Shown here piece after piece: positions 1 to 9,079 of a DNA stretch of 64,000 nt. The first letter of the stretch is position 1; each line of letters starts with the position of its first letter. Below the pieces are notes generated by a model. The model did not search any database. It saw nothing but the letters and a program-made list of their open reading frames with translations, and had not been told where the DNA came from. The position numbers were made by a program, and so were the translations under genes. The DNA is from Cognataquiflexum aquatile (GTDB lineage Bacteria; Bacteroidota; Bacteroidia; Cytophagales; Cyclobacteriaceae), in NCBI RefSeq assembly GCF_003316845.1, contig NZ_QMIK01000004.1, forward strand, positions 434,001 through 498,000, read 5' to 3'.

Positions 1-3000
1 GAGAAGTGGGATGAATCATCGCCCTGTATTTTTTATAAGCTGCTTCATCACTTGCAACCTGCTCTATCGGACCCCAAACTTCAATAAAACCACTTCCCAC
101 TACACGGAGCAATTGCCTCGCCACACCTGCCGGAACTTCACTTTTGGCAATCCTTTTTTCCTTGATTTCTTTGGTCAACATGCCGCCATAACGTTGCCTT
201 GAAGAAAGCGTCTGCATGGCTGCGAGTTTTTCCTCGGGATTGAATTTGGAGAAATTGTCGATCAGTAATTTACCCAATGCTTCATTGTCAAAGGCAGCAA
301 TGGATTTGATTGCTTCAAGTTTCATCGCTGGTTCCTGCAATAGTTTTGGCAACTCGGCCTGAAGTTCTTTTTGTTGCTGTGCGGTCAGCGTTTGAAGAGC
401 TTTTTTCCTTTGAGCGATGGGTGCATTTTTATTTTTGAGCAAAGCAAGAGCCCTTTGCGTGGCCTCGGTATCTCCAAAGAGACCTGATATTTCCTGAGCT
501 AATATCTTCGATTTTCCATTGGATTGTTGGAGTTTGTCGGACACGGTTTTCCAGTTTTGTGGGATTTTCAAGTCTGTCCGTCCTTCCATGCCAGCCAACA
601 TGCCTGTCAAAAGATGTTCTGTGTTTGACCCGCCTTTCCCTATCAGTGTTACCAATTTTCCCAATTCGTCCTCATCCACTGCCCTGCGGGCAATGTATTG
701 GGTGACCAAGGGGATTTTTGAGGAATTGGATAGGGCTAGAAATCTGTCGGGATTTTCCGCCATCAGGGGTTCAATGCTGTACCAAATGAGCTTGGGTAGG
801 TTGTGGTCATTGGCGTCTTCGGCATGTAGGACAAGGTTGCCGGCGATTTCCCATTTATCGGCTGTTGCCAACCTTTGGAGAGCGGATGCGAGATACAGCC
901 GGACAACAGGGGAGGGGTCTTCTTTTGCCATTACCCTAAACTTAGAAACCGCCGCAGCAGACGGCTTCATGTCTTCGCAGAGTAATTGGATGGCCCAAGC
1001 CCGTACATGTGGGTCTTTGTCAGAGAGCGCTTGGATCAGTTGCTGTTCGGTAAATCCCCCTGTCAGGTGCAGAGACCACATTGCCCGTAATCTCCAATCG
1101 GGGTTTTTGTCTTTTTCGAAAATGGCTTTCAATTCCGTAATGGTAGTGGCTTGGAGCTTTCCGTTTACTTTCCTTTTGTGAAGGATTCCCCTTGCCCGCC
1201 TCGCATGCCAATCACTTGGATTGGTTTGGAGGCTGACCAATTGCTTATCGCTCATTTTATTCAAATCAGAATACCTGCCTTCGAAGTCTTTCGCAAGAGA
1301 TTTTTCTGGTGCAATCCTGAATATCCTACCAGTCTCTTCATTCAAAACTTCCTTTCCACAAATGTCCGCATCATGCCAGTCTAAGGCATAAAGCGCTCCA
1401 TCCGGTCCGATTTCCATGCTGAATCCAACCCATTGGGCATTGTTTGCAATCATAAATTCATCCCCGTGCTTTCCCTGATAGCCTGAACCTTTTGGAACCA
1501 AAATGTCCGACAGTACCGCATGCTCATGGATATTGGCCATAAATATCTTTCCCTGCTCTTCTTTTGGGAAGGCATCGGACTGATAGACCCGAGCTCCGCC
1601 ATGTGCCGAACGGTGGCTGTGGTCAGCGATGGTTTTGATGTCTTCATAGACATAAGGATTGAAATGCTGTCCTCCCTGCCGATGGTAAATCCCTCCTGGA
1701 ATCACATGCCAGAGGTGTGGAATCACGCAGGCGGTCATCAAAAGCTGCCCTTTTGCATCATAGTCTATGCCCCATGGATTGCTAAATCCATGTGCCACGA
1801 CCTCGAAGCGGTCTTTGACAGGATGGTAACGCCACACGCCACCGTTGATGTCAACGCCTTCTTTTTCCAATAAGTCCTCAGGAAATGCATCATTGTGGTA
1901 ATAGAGTTTTGCATCTCCGTTAGGTTTGCGGATTTTGGAAGGAGTGGCAAATCCCTGCAAACCATACAGCCATCCATCCGGTCCCCAATGAAGGCTGTTG
2001 AGTGTTTCGTGTCTATCTTGAATTCCCCATCCGGTAAGTCGGATTTCAATTTTGTCCTTATCGGCTTTGTCATCGCCATTTTTGTCAGGGATAAATAGCA
2101 AGTTGGGCGGAGCACCTACATAGACACCGTCAAATCCGACCGCAATGGCTGCCGGAAAGGCCAACCCTTCTATAAAAACCTTTTTGCTGTCAGCGACACC
2201 GTCGCCGTCCGTATCTTCTAATATTAGGATCCGACTATCTCCCGAACTGGAAAAACCATATCCCCGTGATTCATAATCTTTATTTTCTGCAATCCAAAGT
2301 CTGCCCCGGTCATCCCAGCAAAACGCCATGGGTTGGGTCATCATCGGTTCGGATGCCCAAACATTCACCTTGAAACCTGCCTTGACAGTCATCGCTTCCA
2401 CAGCCTCCTGAGGGTTGAGAAATTTTGCTTCTCTTCCTTCTTTTTGGGCCAATGCCCAAAGCTCGGTAGTATTGTACATACCTTCTTTTCCAGAAAATTG
2501 GCCCCAGGTTTCGGTCATTTTCACATCATTGAGTTCTCCGGTATAGATGACCAGTTGGTGCTTGAGCGTTTCAATTTTCCCCTTGGGAATCGTCCAATCT
2601 CCATCTCGAGTAAATGCAGGCCCCAATCCCAACTGACCATCTACCCGCCATTTGTTAGGGTATCCTCTGTTTTCAGGATGGTCAAAAATCGCAACATTGG
2701 CCATGTCCTCCCGACCTTCAACCTGCATGGCCACATTGACCCACATCGATGGTTGGCCTTCAGCACTTTCATTTTTCTGGCGTGCAGCATTCACTATTTC
2801 ACCTTTGATGCCTTCCTTCCATGGCATTCTTAGGAATAAACTTCCATAATCGTATTTGCCGATCACGATATCTTTGATCGCTTCTCCTTTCCACTCCAGA
2901 TCCAAAAAGTATTTCCCACCCTCTTCTCTCATACTCCAGTTTTGGGTTTCTTCCATAACTGTTTCTCCAGCTTCATCCAATAGGTGGTAAACTGTCTGCC

Positions 3001-3415
3001 ATTTCACCTCAGTACCTTCCTTTTCGACAATGTTTGAAGCCACTTTCTTCCAATAATCTCCCTGTGGATTGTGGAAATAATCCCGGTCATTGACTCTTGT
3101 AAATCCCCAATACAATCCAGTTTGATGTTTGTGGTGACCAGGGCTGTATTCGGTAAGGAGACCTTTGCCGTCAGGTGCTACGATCGGATGGATAAATGGT
3201 CTGAAATCATCTTTCGCATTTTGGACCAAAATAGGTTCGTCTTCTCCCTGTCGGAAAATTGAAATGGTTCCTTTTTCAAGATCTTCCTCCAACCTCAATG
3301 TCGTTGGTTCAGTAGGTTCCGACTGATTTGAATTTTCTGATGAATTCTTTTTGCATCCAAGGGTGAAAAACAACAAGAAAATAACCATCAAATTTGGTAT
3401 GAAGGAAGTTTTCAT
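1..3415 (-). CDS. PmoA-like (DUF6807) / PVC-type membrane-bound dehydrogenase lipoprotein, partial
   Basis: About 1138 residues are visible; the C-terminus lies beyond the left edge. The ATG at 3415 opens a lipoprotein signal (hydrophobic run, then TLGC with Cys21). Residues about 40-320 resemble the PmoA-like DUF6807 domain (HHKHQTGLYWGF, DYGSLFLRMPW). Residues about 345-780 match the propeller-like membrane-bound dehydrogenase domain of Planctomycete/Bacteroidota proteins (FCWDDRGRLWIAENKDYE, DTDGDGVADSKKVF, LHWGPDGWLYG). HEAT-like helices follow from about 800. Such proteins usually end in a c-type cytochrome with CxxCH, which would be off-window. The likely role is periplasmic oxidation of a sugar or similar compound; the substrate is unknown. 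It is divergent from the M14 peptidase gene. Confidence 0.85.
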   Translation of the reverse strand, partial: MKTSFIPNLMVIFLLFFTLGCKKNSSENSNQSEPTEPTTLRLEEDLEKGTISIFRQGEDEPILVQNAKDDFRPFIHPIVAPDGKGLLTEYSPGHHKHQTGLYWGFTRVNDRDYFHNPQGDYWKKVASNIVEKEGTEVKWQTVYHLLDEAGETVMEETQNWSMREEGGKYFLDLEWKGEAIKDIVIGKYDYGSLFLRMPWKEGIKGEIVNAARQKNESAEGQPSMWVNVAMQVEGREDMANVAIFDHPENRGYPNKWRVDGQLGLGPAFTRDGDWTIPKGKIETLKHQLVIYTGELNDVKMTETWGQFSGKEGMYNTTELWALAQKEGREAKFLNPQEAVEAMTVKAGFKVNVWASEPMMTQPMAFCWDDRGRLWIAENKDYESRGYGFSSSGDSRILILEDTDGDGVADSKKVFIEGLAFPAAIAVGFDGVYVGAPPNLLFIPDKNGDDKADKDKIEIRLTGWGIQDRHETLNSLHWGPDGWLYGLQGFATPSKIRKPNGDAKLYYHNDAFPEDLLEKEGVDINGGVWRYHPVKDRFEVVAHGFSNPWGIDYDAKGQLLMTACVIPHLWHVIPGGIYHRQGGQHFNPYVYEDIKTIADHSHRSAHGGARVYQSDAFPKEEQGKIFMANIHEHAVLSDILVPKGSGYQGKHGDEFMIANNAQWVGFSMEIGPDGALYALDWHDADICGKEVLNEETGRIFRIAPEKSLAKDFEGRYSDLNKMSDKQLVSLQTNPSDWHARRARGILHKRKVNGKLQATTITELKAIFEKDKNPDWRLRAMWSLHLTGGFTEQQLIQALSDKDPHVRAWAIQLLCEDMKPSAAAVSKFRVMAKEDPSPVVRLYLASALQRLATADKWEIAGNLVLHAEDANDHNLPKLIWYSIEPLMAENPDRFLALSNSSKIPLVTQYIARRAVDEDELGKLVTLIGKGGSNTEHLLTGMLAGMEGRTDLKIPQNWKTVSDKLQQSNGKSKILAQEISGLFGDTEATQRALALLKNKNAPIAQRKKALQTLTAQQQKELQAELPKLLQEPAMKLEAIKSIAAFDNEALGKLLIDNFSKFNPEEKLAAMQTLSSRQRYGGMLTKEIKEKRIAKSEVPAGVARQLLRVVGSGFIEVWGPIEQVASDEAAYKKYRAMIHPTS

Positions 3416-3650
3416 AAATGGTAATTTTGGGTGGGTTAAATAGTTTGATTGGGTCTATTTTAAAATGGAATCTTTAATATAACATTTGTTCTTTTATTTC
3501 CTTCTTTGAAAATTGTCTAAGGGAAATAGATAGTGACAATCCGATCAATATTGATAAGCCCACCAGTAATCAGGTCGAAATCTTGTACTAATACCTCTCC
3601 CTTTTGAACAGCAAGGCTTTGTCAATTTCACCCATTAAAAAAATCCCGCT

Positions 3651-3679
3651 TTGGGTTCTATATATTTTTTGTAGCTTGA
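3651..3679 (+). promoter_or_regulatory. Possible Bacteroidota-type promoter for the M14 peptidase
   Basis: TTG at 3651-3653 and TAGCTTGA at 3672-3679 are 18 bp apart, close to the Bacteroidota TTG/TAnnTTTG pattern. They sit 24 bp upstream of the ATG at 3703. This is by-eye matching only. Confidence 0.3.
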
Positions 3680-3702
3680 TATTTCATTTAAATCCAACCA
3701 CC

Positions 3703-6459
3703 ATGAATAGATTTTATCGCCTTGGGGTATTGCTTTTTTTTATAGCAATACTTCCCCTGAAGGCACAAAAAATCGATGAAGTTTACAACCAAAAAATCAG
3801 GGAATTTACCACAGACAAGCGCTTTCTTCCCGAATTCCTTTTAGATGTAGTCGACCATCCCACGATTCCTTCCCCACTCAAGCATTTTGGACATATCATC
3901 GGTGCCGAAGGTCATGTTCACCGCTCGGCCGATATCTACGGGTATTACCAAAAACTCGCGGAAACTTCCCCTTTGGTACACATGCAGGAGATGGGAAAAA
4001 CCGAAGAGGGTAGGCCTTTTTACCTGATTGTCATCGGCAATGAGGATGCAATCAAGCGTCTTGACCATTACAAAAGCCAGTTGGCAAAATTAGCAGATCC
4101 ACGAAAAACGAGCCCTGAACAGGCAGAGACCATCATTTTGGACAGCAAGCCTGTGTATTATGTCAGTGGCGGAATGCATGCTACCGAGATGGGTTCACCG
4201 GAAGCGCTGATGGAACTCGCGTACAGATTGGCAACTTCCCAATCTTCCGATATTAAAGATATCCGTGACAATGTGATCACTGTCATCAACACCATTTCTG
4301 AACCTGATGGCTTGGACAAGCAGGTCGATTGGTATTACCGCTATTCCAAAGGAAGAAAAGAATTTGATGATGGGTTCCCAAGGTCTTCTCCTTATTGGGC
4401 CAAATATGTCTTCCATGACAATAATAGGGATGGTTTGCAGGTTTCACAGGAAATCACCAAATCCATCTTCAAGGGCTTCTTTGAGTTCCATCCTACAGTG
4501 ATGCTTGACTTGCATGAGTCGGTTCCCTTGCTGTACATTTCTACAGGAACAGGTCCTTACAATGATTTTGTGGACCCGATTACTGTCAGCGAATGGCAGA
4601 TCATGGCCAACCATGATGTAGCAAAAGTTGCTTCAGAAGGTTTGCCTGGGGCGTTTACGTGGGCATTTTATGATGGTTGGTGGCCGGGTTATGGTATTTG
4701 GGTAGCGAACAATCACAATTCCAACGGCCGCTTTTATGAAACTTTTGGCAATGCCGGAGCAGATACTTACTTAAGAGATTTGAGCAATGCGAGATTTGCC
4801 GGAGATCTTGTCACGTCCAAAGAATGGTACCGTCCAGATCCTGCCACAGGAAAGGTCTATTGGTCATTCAGAAATAACATCAACTACACCTTGACCGGTG
4901 TCATCGCTTCGCTGTCCTATGCCGCCAATAATGGTAAAATGCTGCTTCAGAATTTTTATAAAAAAGGATATAACAGTGTAGAAAAGGGGAAAACTGAAGG
5001 TGCAAAAGCTTTCACCATCGCCAAAGAACAACGTGATCCTGCCATGGTGGCTTACCTTGCGAAGCAGCTGATGCTTCAGGGTATCGAAGTCCATGAGTCA
5101 GATAGTAATTACGTGGTATTGTCAGAACAACCGTATAGGAATCTTGCAGTGTCGCTTTTGACTCCTCAGGCATATCCCAAAGACGCCAAATATCCTCCAT
5201 ATGATGCGATCGCTTGGACATTGCCTTACCTCTATGGCGTCAAAGTGGAATCCAAAGACAGCATTGATTTTGATGTTTCTTCACTCAAGCTGCTTGCAGA
5301 AAATCCAAAATATGTAGGTAAAGTCGATGGTCAGGGAAGTACCTATTTATTGGAATACAAGGCACAAAATACTGTGCTTCCAGCCCTGTATGCCGTCAAA
5401 GCTGCCAATAAAAATGCTGAAATCACCATTCTGCCTAAGCAGACTGTTGTCGATGGAGATACCGTTTCGGCAGGAGCCATTTTGATCAAAAAAATCAATG
5501 CAGACCTAGCCAAAAAGGTAGCTTCGGATTTTGGATTGGATCTAAAATCAGGAGGTGCCAATGTCTCTGCGGCGGATCAGCAGGCTGTTAAATTGCCGAA
5601 AGTGGCCATCTACCACACGTGGTACAATACCCAAGATGAAGGTTGGTCGAGGTACACTTTCGAAGAAAGAGGTATTCCATACACTTCAATTGACAAAGAT
5701 GACCTAAAGGCCGGCAATCTGAAAACCCGATTTGATGTCATTTTGGTGCCAAGGGTAAATGGAAATGCCAAACGCTTTGTACATGGAGTGGATAAAAAAT
5801 TTGGACCAATGCCATTTACCAAAACTGCTGAGTTTCCATCCCATGGCTTTCCTGATGAGACGACAGATATGACCGGCGGCCCCGGATTTTTGGGAGTTGA
5901 TCATTTGAAAAAATTTGTGGAAGATGGTGGACTCTTGATCACTTTGGATAATTCCAGCGCCATCATGTCCGAATTGGGAATCACTTCCGAACTCAGTACT
6001 GCCGATCAGGGCGCCTTATTCCATCCCGGTTCTATCGTCAATGCCAAAGCAAGAAATACAGGCCACCCTGTAATGTATGGGTATCCTGAAACATTTTCCA
6101 TCTTCCGTGGAAATGGTCCTTTGCTACAAACTGACAAGTATAACCGTAACCTGATGCTCGTGCAATACGGAAGTAAACCATTGAAAGACGAACTGGAATT
6201 TGAAGGTCCGATTATGGGGATGCCTGATAAGCCCAAAGTGGAGAAACCTGTCAAGCCCGAAGGAAAAGATGCTCCTTATGTGGTTGCAGGTATGGTCAGA
6301 AATGAAGATAAAATCGTGGGTCACGGCGCAGTCTTTAATGTTCCCGTCGGAAAAGGAAACGTCCTTGCCTTTACTTTCGATCCGCTGCACCGGTACCTCA
6401 ACCATGCCGATGCACCGATGGTGTGGAATGCTATAATCAATTGGGACAGGATGAGATAG
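3703..6459 (+). CDS. M14 family zinc carboxypeptidase-like exported peptidase
   Basis: Secreted zinc metallopeptidase, 918 aa. The start is taken at ATG 3703 because a signal peptide begins there (MNRFYRLGVLLFFIAILPLKA); a longer TTG-started frame adds 33 residues without support. Zinc-binding HATE lies near residue 160 in GGMHATEMGSPEALMEL, and the third ligand is probably the His of MLDLHES near residue 270. The C-terminal third (VAIYHTWYNTQDEGWSRYTFE onward) resembles a class I glutamine-amidotransferase-like fold, as in other large Bacteroidota M14 proteins. It probably cleaves peptides in the periplasm; the substrate is not evident. The gene stands alone. Confidence 0.88.
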   Translation: MNRFYRLGVLLFFIAILPLKAQKIDEVYNQKIREFTTDKRFLPEFLLDVVDHPTIPSPLKHFGHIIGAEGHVHRSADIYGYYQKLAETSPLVHMQEMGKTEEGRPFYLIVIGNEDAIKRLDHYKSQLAKLADPRKTSPEQAETIILDSKPVYYVSGGMHATEMGSPEALMELAYRLATSQSSDIKDIRDNVITVINTISEPDGLDKQVDWYYRYSKGRKEFDDGFPRSSPYWAKYVFHDNNRDGLQVSQEITKSIFKGFFEFHPTVMLDLHESVPLLYISTGTGPYNDFVDPITVSEWQIMANHDVAKVASEGLPGAFTWAFYDGWWPGYGIWVANNHNSNGRFYETFGNAGADTYLRDLSNARFAGDLVTSKEWYRPDPATGKVYWSFRNNINYTLTGVIASLSYAANNGKMLLQNFYKKGYNSVEKGKTEGAKAFTIAKEQRDPAMVAYLAKQLMLQGIEVHESDSNYVVLSEQPYRNLAVSLLTPQAYPKDAKYPPYDAIAWTLPYLYGVKVESKDSIDFDVSSLKLLAENPKYVGKVDGQGSTYLLEYKAQNTVLPALYAVKAANKNAEITILPKQTVVDGDTVSAGAILIKKINADLAKKVASDFGLDLKSGGANVSAADQQAVKLPKVAIYHTWYNTQDEGWSRYTFEERGIPYTSIDKDDLKAGNLKTRFDVILVPRVNGNAKRFVHGVDKKFGPMPFTKTAEFPSHGFPDETTDMTGGPGFLGVDHLKKFVEDGGLLITLDNSSAIMSELGITSELSTADQGALFHPGSIVNAKARNTGHPVMYGYPETFSIFRGNGPLLQTDKYNRNLMLVQYGSKPLKDELEFEGPIMGMPDKPKVEKPVKPEGKDAPYVVAGMVRNEDKIVGHGAVFNVPVGKGNVLAFTFDPLHRYLNHADAPMVWNAIINWDRMR

Positions 6460-6685
6460 CAATAATTCATCTTGAATTGAATCCCGCAGAAATTTTAAAC
6501 GATGGAGAATTTGCTTTCTCTTGGTTTTCTACTTTCTGTGGGATTTTTGTTTTCAAATAATCTTTGGTCAGGTATTTGGGTACCGATTTGAAAGATGGAA
6601 TTATCAGTTCACTTCAAAACCAAAGAATGTGTAACGTTTTCCATTCTGAAATTCTCTAAATTGAAGAATACTAACCAACCAAAAC

Positions 6686-6883
6686 ATGAAAGTAATAGGA
6701 ATAATTTTGGCAATTCTCGGGGGAATAGGAACATTGGTATTCGGGGTGCAGGCGATGCAGGATTCGGAAAGTTTTAAGTTATTTGGGATGGATATTGCGG
6801 TGAGCACCGCCAATTGGACTCCTGTGATTATCAGCGTTGCCCTGTTGATCATTGGAGTGATCATGTCGAGAGGTAAGAATTAA
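6686..6883 (+). CDS. Small two-helix membrane protein
   Basis: 65 aa starting at ATG 6686. The sequence is two hydrophobic helices (about residues 2-22 and 43-61) joined by a short polar loop, ending in the basic SRGKN. Short proteins of this layout are common in Bacteroidota; I recognise no function. It lies about 225 bp after the M14 gene and is followed by a terminator-like hairpin, so it is probably a separate transcript. The frame stays open across a clear hydrophobic pattern, which supports it being real. Confidence 0.6.
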   Translation: MKVIGIILAILGGIGTLVFGVQAMQDSESFKLFGMDIAVSTANWTPVIISVALLIIGVIMSRGKN

Positions 6884-6894
6884 AGTTTATGGTA

Positions 6895-6930
6895 GAACCC
6901 CCATGACAATGATTGGGGTTTCTATTTTTT
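6895..6930 (+). terminator. Probable rho-independent terminator after the small membrane gene
   Basis: AACCCC and GGGGTT arms flank a 13-nt loop, followed by TCTATTTTTTT. It lies 12 bp after the stop codon at 6883. Confidence 0.55.
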
Positions 6931-6945
6931 TGAGAACATTCTAAA

Positions 6946-7757
6946 GACCCGGAACGGGTCACATATTTATAGAAAATCATTTGATCGAATGTTGCTCGAC
7001 CGGGAACCGGTCGAATGATTTTCTACGAATATTTTTTTATTCGACCCCTTCAGGGTTGGAGGGTCTAACCTGCTTTTTTTCCAATTATAAATATTTCATC
7101 CCTTTGGGATGGGAGAGGCGTTTGTTTATGCAGTTGAGTTTTTTTCTCATGGGCTCCTTCAGCGAGCTGAAACGGTTCATTCAAATTTGGCTCCTATTTC
7201 GACCCGGAACGGGTCACATATTTATAGAAAATCATTTGATCGAATGTTGCTCGACCGGGAACCGGTCGAATGATTTTCTTCAGAGTCTGGGGATCTGACC
7301 GGTTTTTTTCCAATTATAAATATTTCATCCCTTTGGGATGGGAGAGGCGTTTGTTTATGCAGTTGAGTTTTTTTCTCACTGGCTCCTTCAGCGAGCTGAA
7401 ACGGTTCATTCAAATTTGGCTCCTATTTCGACCCGGAACGGGTCACATATTTATAGAAAATCATTGAATCGAATGTTGCCTGACCGGGAACCGGTCGAAT
7501 GATTTTAGTTATGAGTGTTTTTTTATTCGACCCCTTCAGGGTCGGAGGGCCTGACCTGTTGTTTGTTCAATTATAAATATTTCATCCCTTTGGGATGGGA
7601 GAGGCGTTTGTTTATACCGTTGAGTTTTTTTCTCACGGGCTCCTATTTCGACCCGGAACGGGTCACATATTTATAGAAAATCATTGGATCGAATGTTGCT
7701 CGACCGGGAACCGGTCGAATGATTTTCATTACGAATATTTTTTTTCCTTTGGGATGT
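6946..7757. repeat. REP-like array of short hairpins, four units of about 220-255 bp
   Basis: Each unit holds different short palindromes in a fixed order. GACCCGGAACGGGTC occurs at 6946, 7201, 7430 and 7650. CGACCGGGAACCGGTCG occurs at 6997, 7252, 7481 (first base T) and 7701. CATCCCTTTGGGATG occurs at 7097, 7326 and 7583. TTCAGCGAGCTGAA occurs at 7158 and 7387. CGACCCCTTCAGGGTCG occurs at 7528, with a variant at 7042. In the first unit the second hairpin is also bracketed by an 11-bp inverted repeat, AGAAAATCATT (6971) and AATGATTTTCT (7014). Units 2 and 4 have internal deletions. The array ends about 100 bp before a Y1 transposase gene. Open frames inside it are not credible genes. Confidence 0.9.
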
Positions 7758-7860
7758 GGGTTTCAAATATTTAAGCGTTTAATATCGACTTCAGATTTTG
7801 AATTCATTTCCCTTTTTGAGAACTTAAACCTTCTGATCATTTTACTTAAAAGCCTTCACC

Positions 7861-8322
7861 ATGCCAGGTACTTTTTCGCAGCTATATGTCCATGTTGTCT
7901 TTGCGGTTAGAGGAAGAAAAAGCCTCATTCTTTCAAACTGGGAGGATGAGTTATACAAGTACATTTCAGGAATTATTCTGAACAAAGATCAAAAACTCTT
8001 GGCCATCAATGGAATGCCTGACCATATTCACATTTTGATTGGAATGAAGCCCAATTGTTGTCTTTCAGATTTGGTGAGAGAAGTGAAAAAATCCTCGAAT
8101 AATTTCATAAGGGAAAGAAAATTTACCAAGCAGAAATTTGAATGGCAAGATGGATATGGCGCTTTTTCACATGGTCAACGGTCTTTGGACAATGTGATCC
8201 AATACATTATGAATCAAAAAGAGCATCATAAAATTCATACGTTTCGGGATGAGTATGTTGCCTTTCTCAAGAAATTTCAAATTGAATATAAGGAGGAATA
8301 TCTCTTTGAATGGATTATTTGA
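7861..8322 (+). CDS. IS200-like / REP-associated tyrosine transposase (RAYT, Y1 HUH family)
   Basis: 153 aa, a normal length for single-domain Y1 transposases. The HUH metal motif is HIH (His55, His57) in PDHIHILIG, and the probable nucleophile is Tyr115 in NVIQYIMNQKEHH, so the protein looks intact. The family cuts and joins single-stranded DNA at hairpin ends. No tnpB partner is present. The REP-like array directly upstream and a hairpin series directly downstream suggest a RAYT that works on dispersed hairpins, or did in the past, rather than a simple insertion sequence. Start at ATG 7861, preceded by AT-rich sequence. Confidence 0.88.
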   Translation: MPGTFSQLYVHVVFAVRGRKSLILSNWEDELYKYISGIILNKDQKLLAINGMPDHIHILIGMKPNCCLSDLVREVKKSSNNFIRERKFTKQKFEWQDGYGAFSHGQRSLDNVIQYIMNQKEHHKIHTFRDEYVAFLKKFQIEYKEEYLFEWII

Positions 8323-8335
8323 TCATTGAGAGAAT

Positions 8336-8427
8336 TATCAATTTTTTAATTTATCTACTTATTAATAGATATTATAATTTATCATCTTATTAGATGATAT
8401 TTTGATTTATCGATTATTTAATCGATA
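8336..8427. repeat. Tandem 28-bp-period AT-rich hairpin array with paired stem changes
   Basis: Three 20-nt palindromes start at 8352, 8380 and 8408. All have outer arms TATC and GATA; the inner triplets are TAC/ATA, ATC/GAT and GAT/ATC, around a six-base centre TTATTA, TTATTA or TATTTA. A degenerate fourth unit at 8336-8351 keeps TATC and AAT/ATT but lacks GATA. The last palindrome ends 7 bp before the satD ATG, so it could act as operator, leader hairpin or transposon end. Confidence 0.85.
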
Positions 8428-8434
8428 TTTAGAC

Positions 8435-9079
8435 ATGCTTGCAATAATTACAGGAGATATCATTGATTCAAGAAAGGTGGCAAACCAGCAGGATTGGTTG
8501 GTTCCATTGGAATCTTTACTCAACTCATGGGGTCAAAAGAATGACACCTGGGAGATTTTTAGGGGAGACAGCTTTCAGTTGGAGATCAACAATCCATTGG
8601 TAGCATTGTACAAAGCCATGCTGATCAAAGCCACCTTGAAATCAATCAAATACCAGGATGTGGAGAAGAGAACTTCTCCGTTGGATGTAAGAATGTCAAT
8701 TGGAATCGGAGAAAAGGAACAAGATTCTAACAGCATCGGTACAAGAACAGGGTCAGCCTATATCAATTCGGGAGAGGCTTTTGAACTCTTGCGGAGCAAA
8801 AACCAAAACCTGATGGTAAAAAGCCCATGGTTGGACTTTGACAAGGAAATGAACCTGATGCTCAAACTGGCGCTGATCGTCATGGACAATTGGTCAGGAA
8901 ATTCGGGTGAAATCATGAAGATTGCTTTGGAAAAGCCGCATTTGAAACAGGCTGAAATCGGGGAGATTCTGGGAATCGAACAGAACTCAGTGAGTGCACG
9001 ATTCCAAAGAGCGTATTATTCCGAAATGCTGGAACTCAATGATTTATATAAAGAAAAGCTAGAAAGGTTGTTGCCATGA
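8435..9079 (+). CDS. SatD family protein
   Basis: 214 aa from ATG 8435; a TTG-started frame from 8402 would run through the hairpin array and is not used. The N-terminus MLAIITGDIIDSRKV is the SatD family signature, followed by a region with RMSIGIGEKEQDSNSIGTRTGSAYINSGEAF. The C-terminus (about residues 170-200, LKQAEIGEILGIEQNSVSARF) reads as a helix-turn-helix. The name comes from a streptococcal acid-tolerance locus; the biochemical role is not settled. It overlaps the DUF3307 gene by 4 nt, a pairing seen in other bacteria, so the two probably act together. Confidence 0.85.
   Translation: MLAIITGDIIDSRKVANQQDWLVPLESLLNSWGQKNDTWEIFRGDSFQLEINNPLVALYKAMLIKATLKSIKYQDVEKRTSPLDVRMSIGIGEKEQDSNSIGTRTGSAYINSGEAFELLRSKNQNLMVKSPWLDFDKEMNLMLKLALIVMDNWSGNSGEIMKIALEKPHLKQAEIGEILGIEQNSVSARFQRAYYSEMLELNDLYKEKLERLLP

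Noticed and set aside
519-1181. 220-aa open frame on the plus strand
   Set aside because: It lies antisense to the HEAT-repeat part of the dehydrogenase gene and has no recognisable domain.
3604-3702. TTG-started N-terminal extension of the M14 peptidase
   Set aside because: The internal ATG at 3703 starts a proper signal peptide and the extension would bury the likely promoter.
6981-7467. Open frames of 60-105 aa in the hairpin array
   Set aside because: They translate the repeat units themselves and recur with each copy; no coding character.
6946-7757. CRISPR array
   Set aside because: Units are 220-255 bp with several palindromes, no 25-40-bp repeat/spacer pattern, and no cas genes nearby.
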